The notes beneath the pieces were generated by a model. That model was given only the letters and a program-made list of their open reading frames with translations, was not told the DNA's origin and did not search any database. A stretch of DNA of 64,000 nt. It comes from an uncultured Bacteroides sp. (GTDB taxonomy: Bacteria; Bacteroidota; Bacteroidia; Bacteroidales; Bacteroidaceae). The DNA lies in assembly GCA_902492205.1 (NCBI GenBank), contig CABUKU010000014.1, positions 1-64,000 of the forward strand, given 5' to 3'. Shown one piece after another: positions 49,679 to 58,022 of the stretch. The position numbers and the translations under genes were made by a program. Numbering within the stretch: the first letter of the stretch is position 1; each line of letters opens with the position of its first letter.

Positions 49679-51496
49679 ATGGAAAATTATATAGTATCAG
49701 CCCGCAAGTATCGTCCGTCCACTTTTGATTCCGTGGTAGGACAAAAAGCACTGACCACCACATTGAAGAACGCAATCGCTACACAAAAACTGGCTCATGC
49801 CTATTTATTCTGCGGTCCGCGTGGTGTGGGAAAGACTACATGCGCACGTATCTTTGCCAAAACAATCAATTGCCAGCATCTCACAGCCGAAGGAGAAGCT
49901 TGCAACGAATGTGAGTCATGTGTAGCTTTCAACGAGCAACGTTCTTATAATATCCATGAACTCGATGCCGCATCCAACAATTCGGTAGAGGATATACGTA
50001 CCTTGATAGAACAAGTACGCATACCGCCTCAAATCGGTAAGTATAAAGTATATATCATTGATGAGGTACACATGCTTTCGGCTGCCGCTTTCAATGCTTT
50101 CCTTAAAACATTGGAAGAACCGCCCAAACATGCTATCTTTATCCTTGCTACTACCGAAAAGCATAAGATTCTGCCTACCATTCTTTCACGTTGCCAGATA
50201 TATGACTTCAACCGCATCACTGTAAACGACACAGTGGAACATCTTATTTATGTAGCCCAAAAAGAAGGTATCACAGCAGAACCCGAAGCACTGAACGTCA
50301 TTGCACAAAAAGCCGACGGAGGTATGCGTGACGCCCTATCCATTTTTGACCAAGTAGTGAGTTTCACAGGAGGAAACATACAGTATAAAAGCGTTATTGA
50401 AAACCTGAATGTGTTGGATTATGAATATTACTTTCGCCTCACCGATTGCTTCCTCGAAAATAAAGTAAGCGATGTTTTGCTGATATTCAATGACATTTTA
50501 AATAAAGGCTTTGACGGCAGCCACTTCATTACGGGGCTATCGTCGCACTTCCGTGACCTGCTTGTGGGCAAAGATGCCGCCACTCTTCCTCTATTGGAAG
50601 TGGGCGCAAGTATTCGTGAACGTTATCAGGCACAGGCACAAAAGTGTAAACCGCAATTTCTGTACCGTGCGATGAAACTCTGCAATGATTGCGATTTGAA
50701 TTACCGCGCCAGCAAAAACAAACGTTTACTGGTGGAACTAACTCTAATCCAAGTTTGCCAGTTGACACAGGAAACCGAAGATGTCTCTGGTGGGCATAGC
50801 CCTAAACAAACTATAAAACCAGTATTTTCGCAGCAACATGCAGCACCGCAACAGCCCGCACAGGCTGCTACCGGGAATAATGTTGCCCAACAAGTTGCAC
50901 CCGCACCTGTGCAACAAGCGGTTGCGCAAGCACAACCCGCACAACAGCCTCAACAGGCAAATGCAAGAGTTATCGGTCATAGTCCTATCGTTCAGACACA
51001 AGAGGAAAAGAAAATTCCCAAGTTAAAAACCGGAAGTCTGGGCATCTCTATCAGAAATCCTCGTAAAGAAGAAGACAAACCTCAGAATGATACCGTTCAA
51101 AGAGAGCAACCCAAAGTTGTTATTGAGGAAGATTTCATGTTCAATGAAAAAGACCTGGGATATTATTGGAGAGAGTTTGCCACAAATCTGCCGATAGAAG
51201 AAAAAGCAAATGCCGGGCGCATGATGAACATGACACCCAAACTACTCAACGACACTACATTTGAAGTCGCAGTAGATAATGAAATGGTGGAGAAGTTTAT
51301 GACTACGCTCATCCCGCAAATACAAAATCATTTGCGTTCAAAATTGCGTAACAGTAAAATAACAATGACTGTCCGTGTCAGCGAACCAACAGAGAATGTA
51401 CGTGCATACAGCAAAGTGGAGCAGTTCCAGATGATGAATCAAAAGAACCCGAACCTTGCCAGACTGAAAGAGGAATTCGGGTTGGAGTTATTTTAA
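49679..51496 (+). CDS. dnaX: DNA polymerase III subunits gamma/tau
   Basis: A 605-residue clamp-loader ATPase. Walker A GPRGVGKT (46-53); zinc Cys cluster Cys65, Cys75, Cys78 and Cys81 (NCQ...ACNECESC); Walker B IIDEVHML; sensor FILATTEKHKILPTILSRC. Domain III ends near 365. A Gln/Pro/Ala-rich linker (about 380-430) leads to a C-terminal tau-like domain (EEDFMFNEKDLGYYWREF). It loads the sliding clamp at the replication fork. I saw no E. coli-type slippery site for making gamma. The stop overlaps the convergent lipid A deacylase gene end by 9 bp. Confidence 0.95.
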   Translation: MENYIVSARKYRPSTFDSVVGQKALTTTLKNAIATQKLAHAYLFCGPRGVGKTTCARIFAKTINCQHLTAEGEACNECESCVAFNEQRSYNIHELDAASNNSVEDIRTLIEQVRIPPQIGKYKVYIIDEVHMLSAAAFNAFLKTLEEPPKHAIFILATTEKHKILPTILSRCQIYDFNRITVNDTVEHLIYVAQKEGITAEPEALNVIAQKADGGMRDALSIFDQVVSFTGGNIQYKSVIENLNVLDYEYYFRLTDCFLENKVSDVLLIFNDILNKGFDGSHFITGLSSHFRDLLVGKDAATLPLLEVGASIRERYQAQAQKCKPQFLYRAMKLCNDCDLNYRASKNKRLLVELTLIQVCQLTQETEDVSGGHSPKQTIKPVFSQQHAAPQQPAQAATGNNVAQQVAPAPVQQAVAQAQPAQQPQQANARVIGHSPIVQTQEEKKIPKLKTGSLGISIRNPRKEEDKPQNDTVQREQPKVVIEEDFMFNEKDLGYYWREFATNLPIEEKANAGRMMNMTPKLLNDTTFEVAVDNEMVEKFMTTLIPQIQNHLRSKLRNSKITMTVRVSEPTENVRAYSKVEQFQMMNQKNPNLARLKEEFGLELF

Positions 51497-52711
51497 GAAC
51501 CTGTATCCCACACCCAGCATCAGGTTGTTAGGATCTTTAAATTTGCTCAACTGATAGCCTACGTGCAGGAACAAATGTCGTGTGATAGAGGTTTTAAGCG
51601 CCAGAATCTGATAAAACCCTTTTGTATCCTCACCACTGTATATCAGATTTCGTCCAACTCCGAAGTTTATGGAAAAAATAGGCATTACCAGTTCCCCACG
51701 GAGAGACAAGCCTACCGCAAACTGTTTACGGAAAGGAGGACGATGAAACTTTGCATCACTTGAGTTGGTTCCATATACCATATAATCTTTAATATTGGCA
51801 CTTTCATCATATTGCGCATCCATAGAAACTCCTGCCCTGAAGTATTTATTAAAGTTATACATCGGGCTGAAATTAAGGCCTATGATGCCGAATGAACCGG
51901 GGATCAGATAAGGGGTATCATTTTTTATAAACCCTCTTTTACGAGTAGCTCCATATACCACCAGATCATAACTGATGTATGGCTTAACAACAGGCAATTT
52001 GGAGCGCACTCTTCCTGACGTAAGTACAGTAGTATTGTTATCTCCTAAAGTATGTACAATGCCAATTCTTCCCCCGATAGTATTGACACCCGAATTCGGA
52101 TAACGTGTATTACCATTAGAAAAATGGCTTAAGTCCACACCTGCCACCAAATTCCACTGTGAATGAAGTTGCCAATTCAGGAGAAAGCCCAAATTGATAT
52201 ATGCATTGATTTTCGAACCAACGACATCATTCTTCGGATTATGTATTTCATCATATTTCTTCCAACCGAAAGAAGCACCGAAATTCCACTCATAATCAAG
52301 CGATAAGTGGGAAGACAACTGTTTGATACGTGCCCCTTGGAAAACATAAATTGCTACCGGATTACCCAATTCAGGGGAGGAAAAAGAATTATAAGCAATG
52401 CCGATACCCTGATAAGCATGGGGATATAATTGCCCCAGATAAGAATCTTTTCCAAACCGGAAAGCATATTTCAAATGTGCGGAAAGCGCTCGGTTAATCC
52501 TTTTTTGTTGCAGGTTATCTCCTTTGAAAAAGTCATTTGTGGGAGTTACATAACCGGGACGAATATCGAAACCTATTTGATGAATAAACTTATGAGAAAC
52601 AGTATCGACTTTCAATTTAACGGATTCTTTCGGTGTTTGAGCGGCCAGTTTGCTGTTAACCGACAATAATGCCAGCAAGCAAACCATATATAGCAATGAT
52701 TTGATGTTCAT
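51488..52711 (-). CDS. PagL-like acyloxyacyl hydrolase (lipid A deacylase), outer membrane
   Basis: About 407 residues with a signal peptide (LLYMVCLLALLSVNSKLAA) and many short beta strands ending in an aromatic C-terminus (GVGYRFLK), as in outer-membrane barrels. DLSHFSNGNTRYPNSGVNTIG matches the PagL active-site stretch with the His and Ser. PagL removes the 3-O acyl chain from lipid A; this protein is longer than PagL, as the Bacteroidetes members are. The ATG at 52711 is chosen; one at 52723 overlaps the upstream stop. Confidence 0.8.
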   Translation of the reverse strand: MNIKSLLYMVCLLALLSVNSKLAAQTPKESVKLKVDTVSHKFIHQIGFDIRPGYVTPTNDFFKGDNLQQKRINRALSAHLKYAFRFGKDSYLGQLYPHAYQGIGIAYNSFSSPELGNPVAIYVFQGARIKQLSSHLSLDYEWNFGASFGWKKYDEIHNPKNDVVGSKINAYINLGFLLNWQLHSQWNLVAGVDLSHFSNGNTRYPNSGVNTIGGRIGIVHTLGDNNTTVLTSGRVRSKLPVVKPYISYDLVVYGATRKRGFIKNDTPYLIPGSFGIIGLNFSPMYNFNKYFRAGVSMDAQYDESANIKDYMVYGTNSSDAKFHRPPFRKQFAVGLSLRGELVMPIFSINFGVGRNLIYSGEDTKGFYQILALKTSITRHLFLHVGYQLSKFKDPNNLMLGVGYRFLK

Positions 52712-52715
52712 TTTC

Positions 52716-53654
52716 CTAATCATTAATATTCTTACGTGTTATGAAATAGTTCTTAGGCATCATGCTTTGCACCGTACCGCTGATTATTCGTTGTTTTCCT
52801 GTCTTGGGGTGGATAGCATAAAGAGTATATGGAGTTTCAAACCATTCATACTCTAACCATAAAGTAATATGCGAAGTGGTATAAGGCTGGACAATAATAT
52901 CTTTTTGCTCTGTATCGGGGAAAGGCAACGGTAAGTTTTGTTGCTTGGAAGTATATTTTGCTTGTTCACCATTCATAACCAAATATCCATCAACCAGACT
53001 TGGGATCTCAACAGACTGATTATACTCAGCCAACAGACGGAAAGCTTCGGGATTATCACTCGAAAACATTATACGACGAAACTCATTCTTATAAGGGAAC
53101 AGATGATACGTTGTAGCCGATCCAATATGGTTTTCTATCATTACACTATTTTTCTCTTCTATCCGCTGTCCGTCATAGGAATACGCACTCAGCGAATAAG
53201 TGATATGTTCCAACTCATATCTGTCGGACGGGGAAACAGTTACATGTATCTCTTTTGATTCATACTCATTACTTGCCACAAGTAAAAATTGGAATGAGGA
53301 AGACCGCATGTTCTCATCTACTGTAATTTTCACCTCTTCCGGACTGGTGCCTTCAATGGTGAATGAAAGCATTTCTTCGTGATACACAATCTTACCCAAC
53401 ACATCCAGATACATCTGTCCCACTATCAAGTTGCCGGCTGCATCATAAACTTTAATGTTATTTTGCTCGAAAACAGGTATATCCAATGACCTCCAACCGG
53501 AACCGGAGAAATGAATGGCTGCCTCATCTCCGTTTCCATCCAAAGTCAGTTCGTAAACGGAAGGTTGGAAATCGTCAATGAATACATCCGGGTTACAGCC
53601 ACAGAAACCTAATAGAATAAAAATATATGCCGTGAACTTTACGAAAGCTTTCAT
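52716..53654 (-). CDS. Hypothetical lipoprotein
   Basis: A 312-residue lipoprotein (lipobox GFCGC, Cys20) followed by DVFIDDFQPSVYELTLDGNGDEAAIHFSGSGW, which looks like a BACON- or Ig-like beta domain, then several more beta-rich segments with no motif I recognise. It ends 5 bp before the chosen start of the PagL-like gene (or overlaps the alternative start), so the two are probably co-transcribed. A role at the outer membrane surface or in sensing is possible, but nothing in the sequence defines it. Confidence 0.8.
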   Translation of the reverse strand: MKAFVKFTAYIFILLGFCGCNPDVFIDDFQPSVYELTLDGNGDEAAIHFSGSGWRSLDIPVFEQNNIKVYDAAGNLIVGQMYLDVLGKIVYHEEMLSFTIEGTSPEEVKITVDENMRSSSFQFLLVASNEYESKEIHVTVSPSDRYELEHITYSLSAYSYDGQRIEEKNSVMIENHIGSATTYHLFPYKNEFRRIMFSSDNPEAFRLLAEYNQSVEIPSLVDGYLVMNGEQAKYTSKQQNLPLPFPDTEQKDIIVQPYTTSHITLWLEYEWFETPYTLYAIHPKTGKQRIISGTVQSMMPKNYFITRKNIND

Positions 53655-53721
53655 GTTGTTTTATCGTCGTTTTATCGGAAGCAAAAGTAGCATATATTTT
53701 CAATGTACCAACAGAAGTTTA

Positions 53722-54180
53722 CTATAAATCACGGTTACTCAAACGATACTGAGCCATTTCTTCATATTTGGTTCCCGGACGTCCGTAATTACAATAAGGA
53801 TAAATAGAGATCCCTCCTCTGGGAGTAAAGATGCCTGTTACTTCAATGTATTTGGGATTCATCAACTGAATCAGGTCTTTCATTATAATGTTCACACAGT
53901 CTTCATGGAAAGCTCCGTGATTACGGAAACTGAACAAATATAGTTTGAGGCTCTTGCTCTCCACCATCTTCACATCGGGCAAATAACTGATACGGATTTC
54001 CGCAAAGTCCGGTTGCCCGGTAATGGGACAAAGACTTGTAAACTCGGGACAGTTGAAACGCACCCAATAATCGTTCCCGGGATGTTTGTTATCAAAAGCC
54101 TCAAGCACCTCGGGTGCATAATCCTGTTTGTATTCTGTTTTGCGTCCTAATAAGGACAGTTGTTCTTTTAAATCAGCCAT
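53722..54180 (-). CDS. queF: NADPH-dependent 7-cyano-7-deazaguanine reductase
   Basis: A 152-residue unimodular QueF that reduces preQ0 to preQ1 in queuosine synthesis. The catalytic Cys51 lies in TSLCPITGQPD; the NADPH-binding ESKSLKLYLF and the substrate His/Glu region (FHEDCVN) are present. It is the last of three queuosine genes on the minus strand (transporter, queC, queF). A 26-bp stretch around its start codon is repeated at the queC start. Confidence 0.96.
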   Translation of the reverse strand: MADLKEQLSLLGRKTEYKQDYAPEVLEAFDNKHPGNDYWVRFNCPEFTSLCPITGQPDFAEIRISYLPDVKMVESKSLKLYLFSFRNHGAFHEDCVNIIMKDLIQLMNPKYIEVTGIFTPRGGISIYPYCNYGRPGTKYEEMAQYRLSNRDL

Positions 54181-54203
54181 TTATTTAGTGATTAGTGGTT
54201 AAT
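54181..54203. repeat. Leader repeat before queF (copy 1 of 2)
   Basis: The 23 bp immediately upstream of the queF ATG (containing ATTTAGTGATTAGTGG on the plus strand) are identical to 54908-54930. The rest of the 58-bp gap continues with degenerate copies of TTAGTGATTAGTGG. Confidence 0.85.
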
Positions 54204-54238
54204 GATTAGTGATTAGTGGTATAGTTATTAGCGATTAA

Positions 54239-54907
54239 TCACTTATCACTAAACACTAATCGTTTATTTAAGTATTCTTCCAATCCGTGTCTTCTCAACT
54301 TACATGCCGGACAATGTCCGCAGCCATCACCTTGCACACCATTGTAGCAAGTAAGAGTTTCATTGCGAACCAAGTCCAGCACACCAAGTTCATCGGCAAG
54401 CGCCCAAGTCTGCGTTTTATCCAACCACATCAACGGAGTGTGAAGCACAAACTGTTCGTCCATTGCAAGGTTCAGGGTAACGTTGAGAGATTTGATAAAT
54501 GTATCACGGCAGTCGGGATAACCGCTGAAATCTGTTTGCGAAACTCCCGTTACAATGTGTTGTACTCCTATCTCGCGAGCATAAACCGCAGCTATACTCA
54601 GGAAAAACAAGTTGCGTCCCGGCACGAAAGTATTCGGAAAAGAACCTTCGGGTTTCTCTTCATCCATCTCTATAGAAGTGTCGGTCAGCGAATTACTTCC
54701 CAAATTGCCGATGAAAGAAACATCCATCAATTTGAATTCTACTCCTGCTTTCTTTGCAATATCACGAGCCAAATCTACTTCCTTCGCATGTTTTTGTCCG
54801 TAAAGAAAGGTTATGGCATATACTTTTCTGAAATGTTTCTTTGCCCAAAAGAGACATGTTGTTGAGTCCTGCCCACCGCTGAACACAACCAATGCTTCAT
54901 TCTTCAT
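54239..54907 (-). CDS. queC: 7-cyano-7-deazaguanine synthase
   Basis: A 222-residue ATP-dependent enzyme converting CDG to preQ0. The PP-loop SGGQDS is at 10-15; GRNLFFLSIAAVYA and HTPLMWLDKTQTWALA are family blocks; the C-terminal zinc site has four Cys in CYNGVQGDGCGHCPACKLR. Length is normal. It sits between the queuosine precursor transporter (39-bp gap) and queF. The start region is duplicated at queF. Confidence 0.96.
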   Translation of the reverse strand: MKNEALVVFSGGQDSTTCLFWAKKHFRKVYAITFLYGQKHAKEVDLARDIAKKAGVEFKLMDVSFIGNLGSNSLTDTSIEMDEEKPEGSFPNTFVPGRNLFFLSIAAVYAREIGVQHIVTGVSQTDFSGYPDCRDTFIKSLNVTLNLAMDEQFVLHTPLMWLDKTQTWALADELGVLDLVRNETLTCYNGVQGDGCGHCPACKLRRHGLEEYLNKRLVFSDK

Positions 54908-54930
54908 TTATTTAGTGATTAGTGGTTAAT
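54908..54930. repeat. Leader repeat before queC (copy 2 of 2)
   Basis: Identical to the 23 bp upstream of queF. Together with the start codon, 26 bp match exactly. Confidence 0.85.
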
Positions 54931-54946
54931 AGACTAATCGCTGAAA

Positions 54947-55624
54947 TTAAATATCTTTAATTTTAAGTACGTTGTAAGAAATATGTTCATCGTAAACATC
55001 ACTTCCATCCACCTTTTTGATGTATTTCACTACCTGAATGGTAACAGGGAGGATGATTACTTCATAAAGAGATTTCAACACGGCTTGGGTAACGATCATT
55101 ATCAAAAGTTCCCGCACAGGAATTAACCCTCCGAAAGCAATCGGGAAGAAAATGAGGGAGTCGGCACTTTCACCTGCCAATGTGGAAACAATGGCCCGCA
55201 AAGAAAAATTCTTTCCGCCCGAAGCCACTTTCATCCTACTCATCACATAAGCATTGAGGAACGAACCTACAAGAAAAGCCGTGAGGCTGGCAACTGCAAT
55301 ACGCAGAGCCATGCCAAACACAAAATTAAACCCTTCTTCTCCTTCCCAGAAAGGAGCAGCAGGAAGCAACACTGCCAACTGTGCAAAACCAATGACAAGG
55401 AAGTTCATTGCAAAGCCGCTCCAAATGATGAGACGTGCTTTCTTGAACCCCCAAACTTCGGCAATGCAATCATTAATGATATAGGATATAGGAAAAACTA
55501 TAAGCCCGGCTGTTGCCGTAACTCCCCAAAGCTGAACGACTTTGGTTTCCAATAAGTTGGATGCTATGAGGCATACACAAAAAAGAATGCCCAATAGCAT
55601 GAATGGGACTGATACTTTATTCAT
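54947..55624 (-). CDS. Queuosine precursor transporter (YhhQ/DUF165 type)
   Basis: A 225-residue inner-membrane protein of the VUT/DUF165 family with about six helices: FMLLGILFCVCLIASNLLETKVV at the N-terminus, the hallmark FPISYIINDCIAEVWGFKKARLIIWSGF, and AGESADSLIFFPIAFGG. E. coli YhhQ imports preQ0/preQ1. The gene is first in a transporter-queC-queF operon, so the cell can both make and take up queuosine precursors. A -7 box lies at 55678-55685; I could not recognise a preQ1 riboswitch in the 47-nt leader. Confidence 0.92.
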   Translation of the reverse strand: MNKVSVPFMLLGILFCVCLIASNLLETKVVQLWGVTATAGLIVFPISYIINDCIAEVWGFKKARLIIWSGFAMNFLVIGFAQLAVLLPAAPFWEGEEGFNFVFGMALRIAVASLTAFLVGSFLNAYVMSRMKVASGGKNFSLRAIVSTLAGESADSLIFFPIAFGGLIPVRELLIMIVTQAVLKSLYEVIILPVTIQVVKYIKKVDGSDVYDEHISYNVLKIKDI

Positions 55625-55677
55625 AATTCCTGTTTTTTACGTGGTGTTCTGGAATACACGTTGATTAATAACGGCTG

Positions 55678-55685
55678 CAAAGATA
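55678..55685 (-). promoter_or_regulatory. -7 box of the queuosine operon promoter
   Basis: TATCTTTG on the minus strand matches TAnnTTTG. The leader (about 55671-55625) holds a small imperfect hairpin with ACGTG/CACGT ends. Possible, but not a recognised riboswitch. Confidence 0.6.
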
Positions 55686-55718
55686 ATAATTTTACCTGCA
55701 CAAGTGCTACTATTTCAT

Positions 55719-55758
55719 CAAAAAACTACCCTTATCTGTTTGTTTCATCAGACAAGGG
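55719..55758 (-). terminator. Terminator of the menaquinone operon
   Basis: CCCTTATCTG (55729-55738) pairs with CAGACAAGGG (55749-55758), with one mismatch; on the minus strand GTAG and a T run follow. It lies just after the HAD-thioesterase stop. Confidence 0.82.
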
Positions 55759-55763
55759 AGATT

Positions 55764-56996
55764 TTATCGTTTCTTCAATATGCTATTAACCACCCGAATG
55801 GATGATACGAGCTTGTCGGTAGAGGTAAATACATCCACATTCCACACATGTGAGGATTGTCCCTTATGGATAATTGTACCAACGGCACGCACTGTATCAC
55901 CCTCATGGGCAGACGACATGTGATTGCCACTTACCTGCATCCCCACTACAATCTCATCCGGTTTACAAAGAATCATGGAACCCAATCCGGCAACAGTTTC
56001 GGCAAGTGCAAGAGTTGCCCCGCCATGAAGAATGCCGAAAGGCTGGCGGGTACGTTCGTCCACCGGCATGGTTGCCTCAACCCTGTCTTCGGATGCATAC
56101 GTATATTGTATTCCCAAGTTACCCATCAAAGCATGCTTGGCACGTTCATTGAGTTGTGCCAAAGGAACTTCGGTCGGACGGATTTCGGAAAGTATGGCTT
56201 TCTCTACCGCCAGTGCCACACCATCTTCATTATTGGTAGCAGTTACCACGTCGGCACAGCGGCGCACGGAATCCTGTGCATTTCCCATCGCCACACCCAG
56301 ACCGGCAAGCTGAATCATGGAAAAGTCGCAAACACCGTCACCGATAGCCACTACTTCTTCGGGTAAAACAGATAGTTTTTCAAGCAGAATACCCAACGTA
56401 TTCGCTTTATCAATGAAACAGGGAACCACCTCAAGAAAATAAGACTCGGAACGGAACACATCGAGTTCACCGTTCAAACGTCTGTGCCAATGCTCTTCCA
56501 ATCCGATAAGTGATTCTTCATCATCACTCACGAGCATACATTTGCAAGGCGCGAAATCAACAGCTTCGGCAAAGTTATCTACTTCAATCAGGCGCATACC
56601 GCTCAACTCGGCTTCCCGGCGAATATGTTCATTATCAGGATTATCTGTTATAATCGTGTCCTTGTGATAGGTAAATATATCAAAATCATTCTTCTTTGCC
56701 TTTCTGTCAAGATAGGGAATCATTTCGGGGTTTATCCGTTTCTCAAAGAGAAGTGCTCCGTTCTGTACGTCGAATATCTGCCCCCCGTTATAAGAAAGGA
56801 CATATCCACCGTAATGGTTCAACTCCAATTCCTTTGCCAACGGCATCACCCCATAAGTGGGACGACCGGAAGCAAGCACAAGGTGAACACCCATTTGCTG
56901 CACTTTGAGCAGCGCGGCGCGGGTACGTTTGGTTATCTCTTTATCATCGTTCAGTAATGTTCCGTCTACATCGAGAACAAGCAGTTTGTATTTCAT
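55764..56996 (-). CDS. HAD phosphatase fused to a hotdog thioesterase (probable DHNA-CoA thioesterase)
   Basis: A 410-residue two-domain protein. Residues 1-265 are a Cof-type HAD-IIB phosphatase: DVDGTLLND, LASGRPTYG, GDGVCDFSMIQ. Residues about 280-410 are a PaaI/MenI-type hotdog thioesterase with the catalytic stretch HGGATLALAETVAGLGS and a typical NHMSSAHEGDTVRAVG. As the last gene of the men operon, the hotdog part probably hydrolyses DHNA-CoA (the MenI step). The HAD part has no obvious role in the pathway. The ATG at 56996 is used; the frame continues to 57080 into the menE end but without similarity. Confidence 0.9.
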   Translation of the reverse strand: MKYKLLVLDVDGTLLNDDKEITKRTRAALLKVQQMGVHLVLASGRPTYGVMPLAKELELNHYGGYVLSYNGGQIFDVQNGALLFEKRINPEMIPYLDRKAKKNDFDIFTYHKDTIITDNPDNEHIRREAELSGMRLIEVDNFAEAVDFAPCKCMLVSDDEESLIGLEEHWHRRLNGELDVFRSESYFLEVVPCFIDKANTLGILLEKLSVLPEEVVAIGDGVCDFSMIQLAGLGVAMGNAQDSVRRCADVVTATNNEDGVALAVEKAILSEIRPTEVPLAQLNERAKHALMGNLGIQYTYASEDRVEATMPVDERTRQPFGILHGGATLALAETVAGLGSMILCKPDEIVVGMQVSGNHMSSAHEGDTVRAVGTIIHKGQSSHVWNVDVFTSTDKLVSSIRVVNSILKKR

Positions 56997-57045
56997 CGCT
57001 TTTCCTTTTTGGTTGATAACAAAAATAAGTAAAATCAAGAAAGAA

Positions 57046-58020
57046 TCAAAGTGAGACAGCAAGTTTCTTTGTTGTGGCACGGTCTATTTTCCCGCTGCCC
57101 GTCTGTGGAATCTTTGTAACGTAATGTATTTGCTTCGGTTGCCAGTAAGAGGGAAGTTGAGTTTCTATCTGCTGTTGCAATTTGTCAATAGGTTGTTCCG
57201 CCTCGACAAGAAGAACAACCGCTTCACCGAATTTGGGATGAGGAACCGAAGTAACGGCAAAAGGTACTTGAAGCAACTGCTTAAGAAGCTCTTCCACTTG
57301 CTCTATCTGAATCTTTATACCACCACTGTTTATTACATTGTCTTTCCGTCCGAGTATGCGGAAACGTCCGTCGGACAAGAGTTCGGCAATATCATTTGTT
57401 ACCAGAGTTTCATCACAGACCAAAGGCGCATCTATCACCAGCGTACCGTCATCGGATAAAGTGAGACGGACATTATCGAAAGGAATATAATAAGATGAAG
57501 CATCTTCTCCGTTCAACCGGCGCAAAGCGATGTGTGAAAGAGTTTCGGTCATGCCGTAAGTAGACCAGATATGATTGGGGAGTTCTTTCAGTTCTTTGGC
57601 AAGCCCCACATCAATCGCTCCCCCACCTATAATAAGATGATCTATTTGCATCAGCTTTTCTTTTTCTTCGGGCACCCGCAAAGTATTATATACCTGCATG
57701 GGAATCATAGCCGCAAAGCGAAGCGGAGTATTTACATCTTTCAAAGGATGTCCCGAGGGGAGAACAGTAACCAACTCGAGCCCCGCCACAAGGGAACGGA
57801 CTACCACCATCTTTCCCGCAATATAATCGAGCGGCATGCAAAGCAATGCTTTGTCACCTTCATTCAAACCAAGAAAAGAACAGGTGAGGCGGGCACTTGC
57901 CACCATCTGCTCCTTACGCACGCGGATAGGCTTCGGTATTCCTGTTGAACCCGAAGTTTGTACCGTGAGGTAGGGCGAAGCATCATGCCATTCATCCAAG
58001 AAGTGCGACAAGGTTTCCAT
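57046..58020 (-). CDS. menE: o-Succinylbenzoate-CoA ligase
   Basis: A 324-residue acyl-CoA synthetase, shorter than typical MenE (about 450-490) because the N-terminal domain is reduced, as in other Bacteroidetes. Motifs: ATP-binding TSGSTGIPK (24-32), WSTYGMTETLSH, and LGRKDNVINSGGIKIQIEQVEELL, with the end GSGKIDRATTKKL carrying the catalytic Lys. It activates o-succinylbenzoate. It follows menC by 2 bp and precedes the HAD-thioesterase by 49 bp. Confidence 0.9.
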   Translation of the reverse strand: METLSHFLDEWHDASPYLTVQTSGSTGIPKPIRVRKEQMVASARLTCSFLGLNEGDKALLCMPLDYIAGKMVVVRSLVAGLELVTVLPSGHPLKDVNTPLRFAAMIPMQVYNTLRVPEEKEKLMQIDHLIIGGGAIDVGLAKELKELPNHIWSTYGMTETLSHIALRRLNGEDASSYYIPFDNVRLTLSDDGTLVIDAPLVCDETLVTNDIAELLSDGRFRILGRKDNVINSGGIKIQIEQVEELLKQLLQVPFAVTSVPHPKFGEAVVLLVEAEQPIDKLQQQIETQLPSYWQPKQIHYVTKIPQTGSGKIDRATTKKLAVSL

Positions 58021-58022
58021 CT

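Noticed and set aside
55625..55671. preQ1 riboswitch before the queuosine operon
   Set aside because: The leader has a small hairpin but none of the conserved preQ1 riboswitch bases I know; it is also very short.
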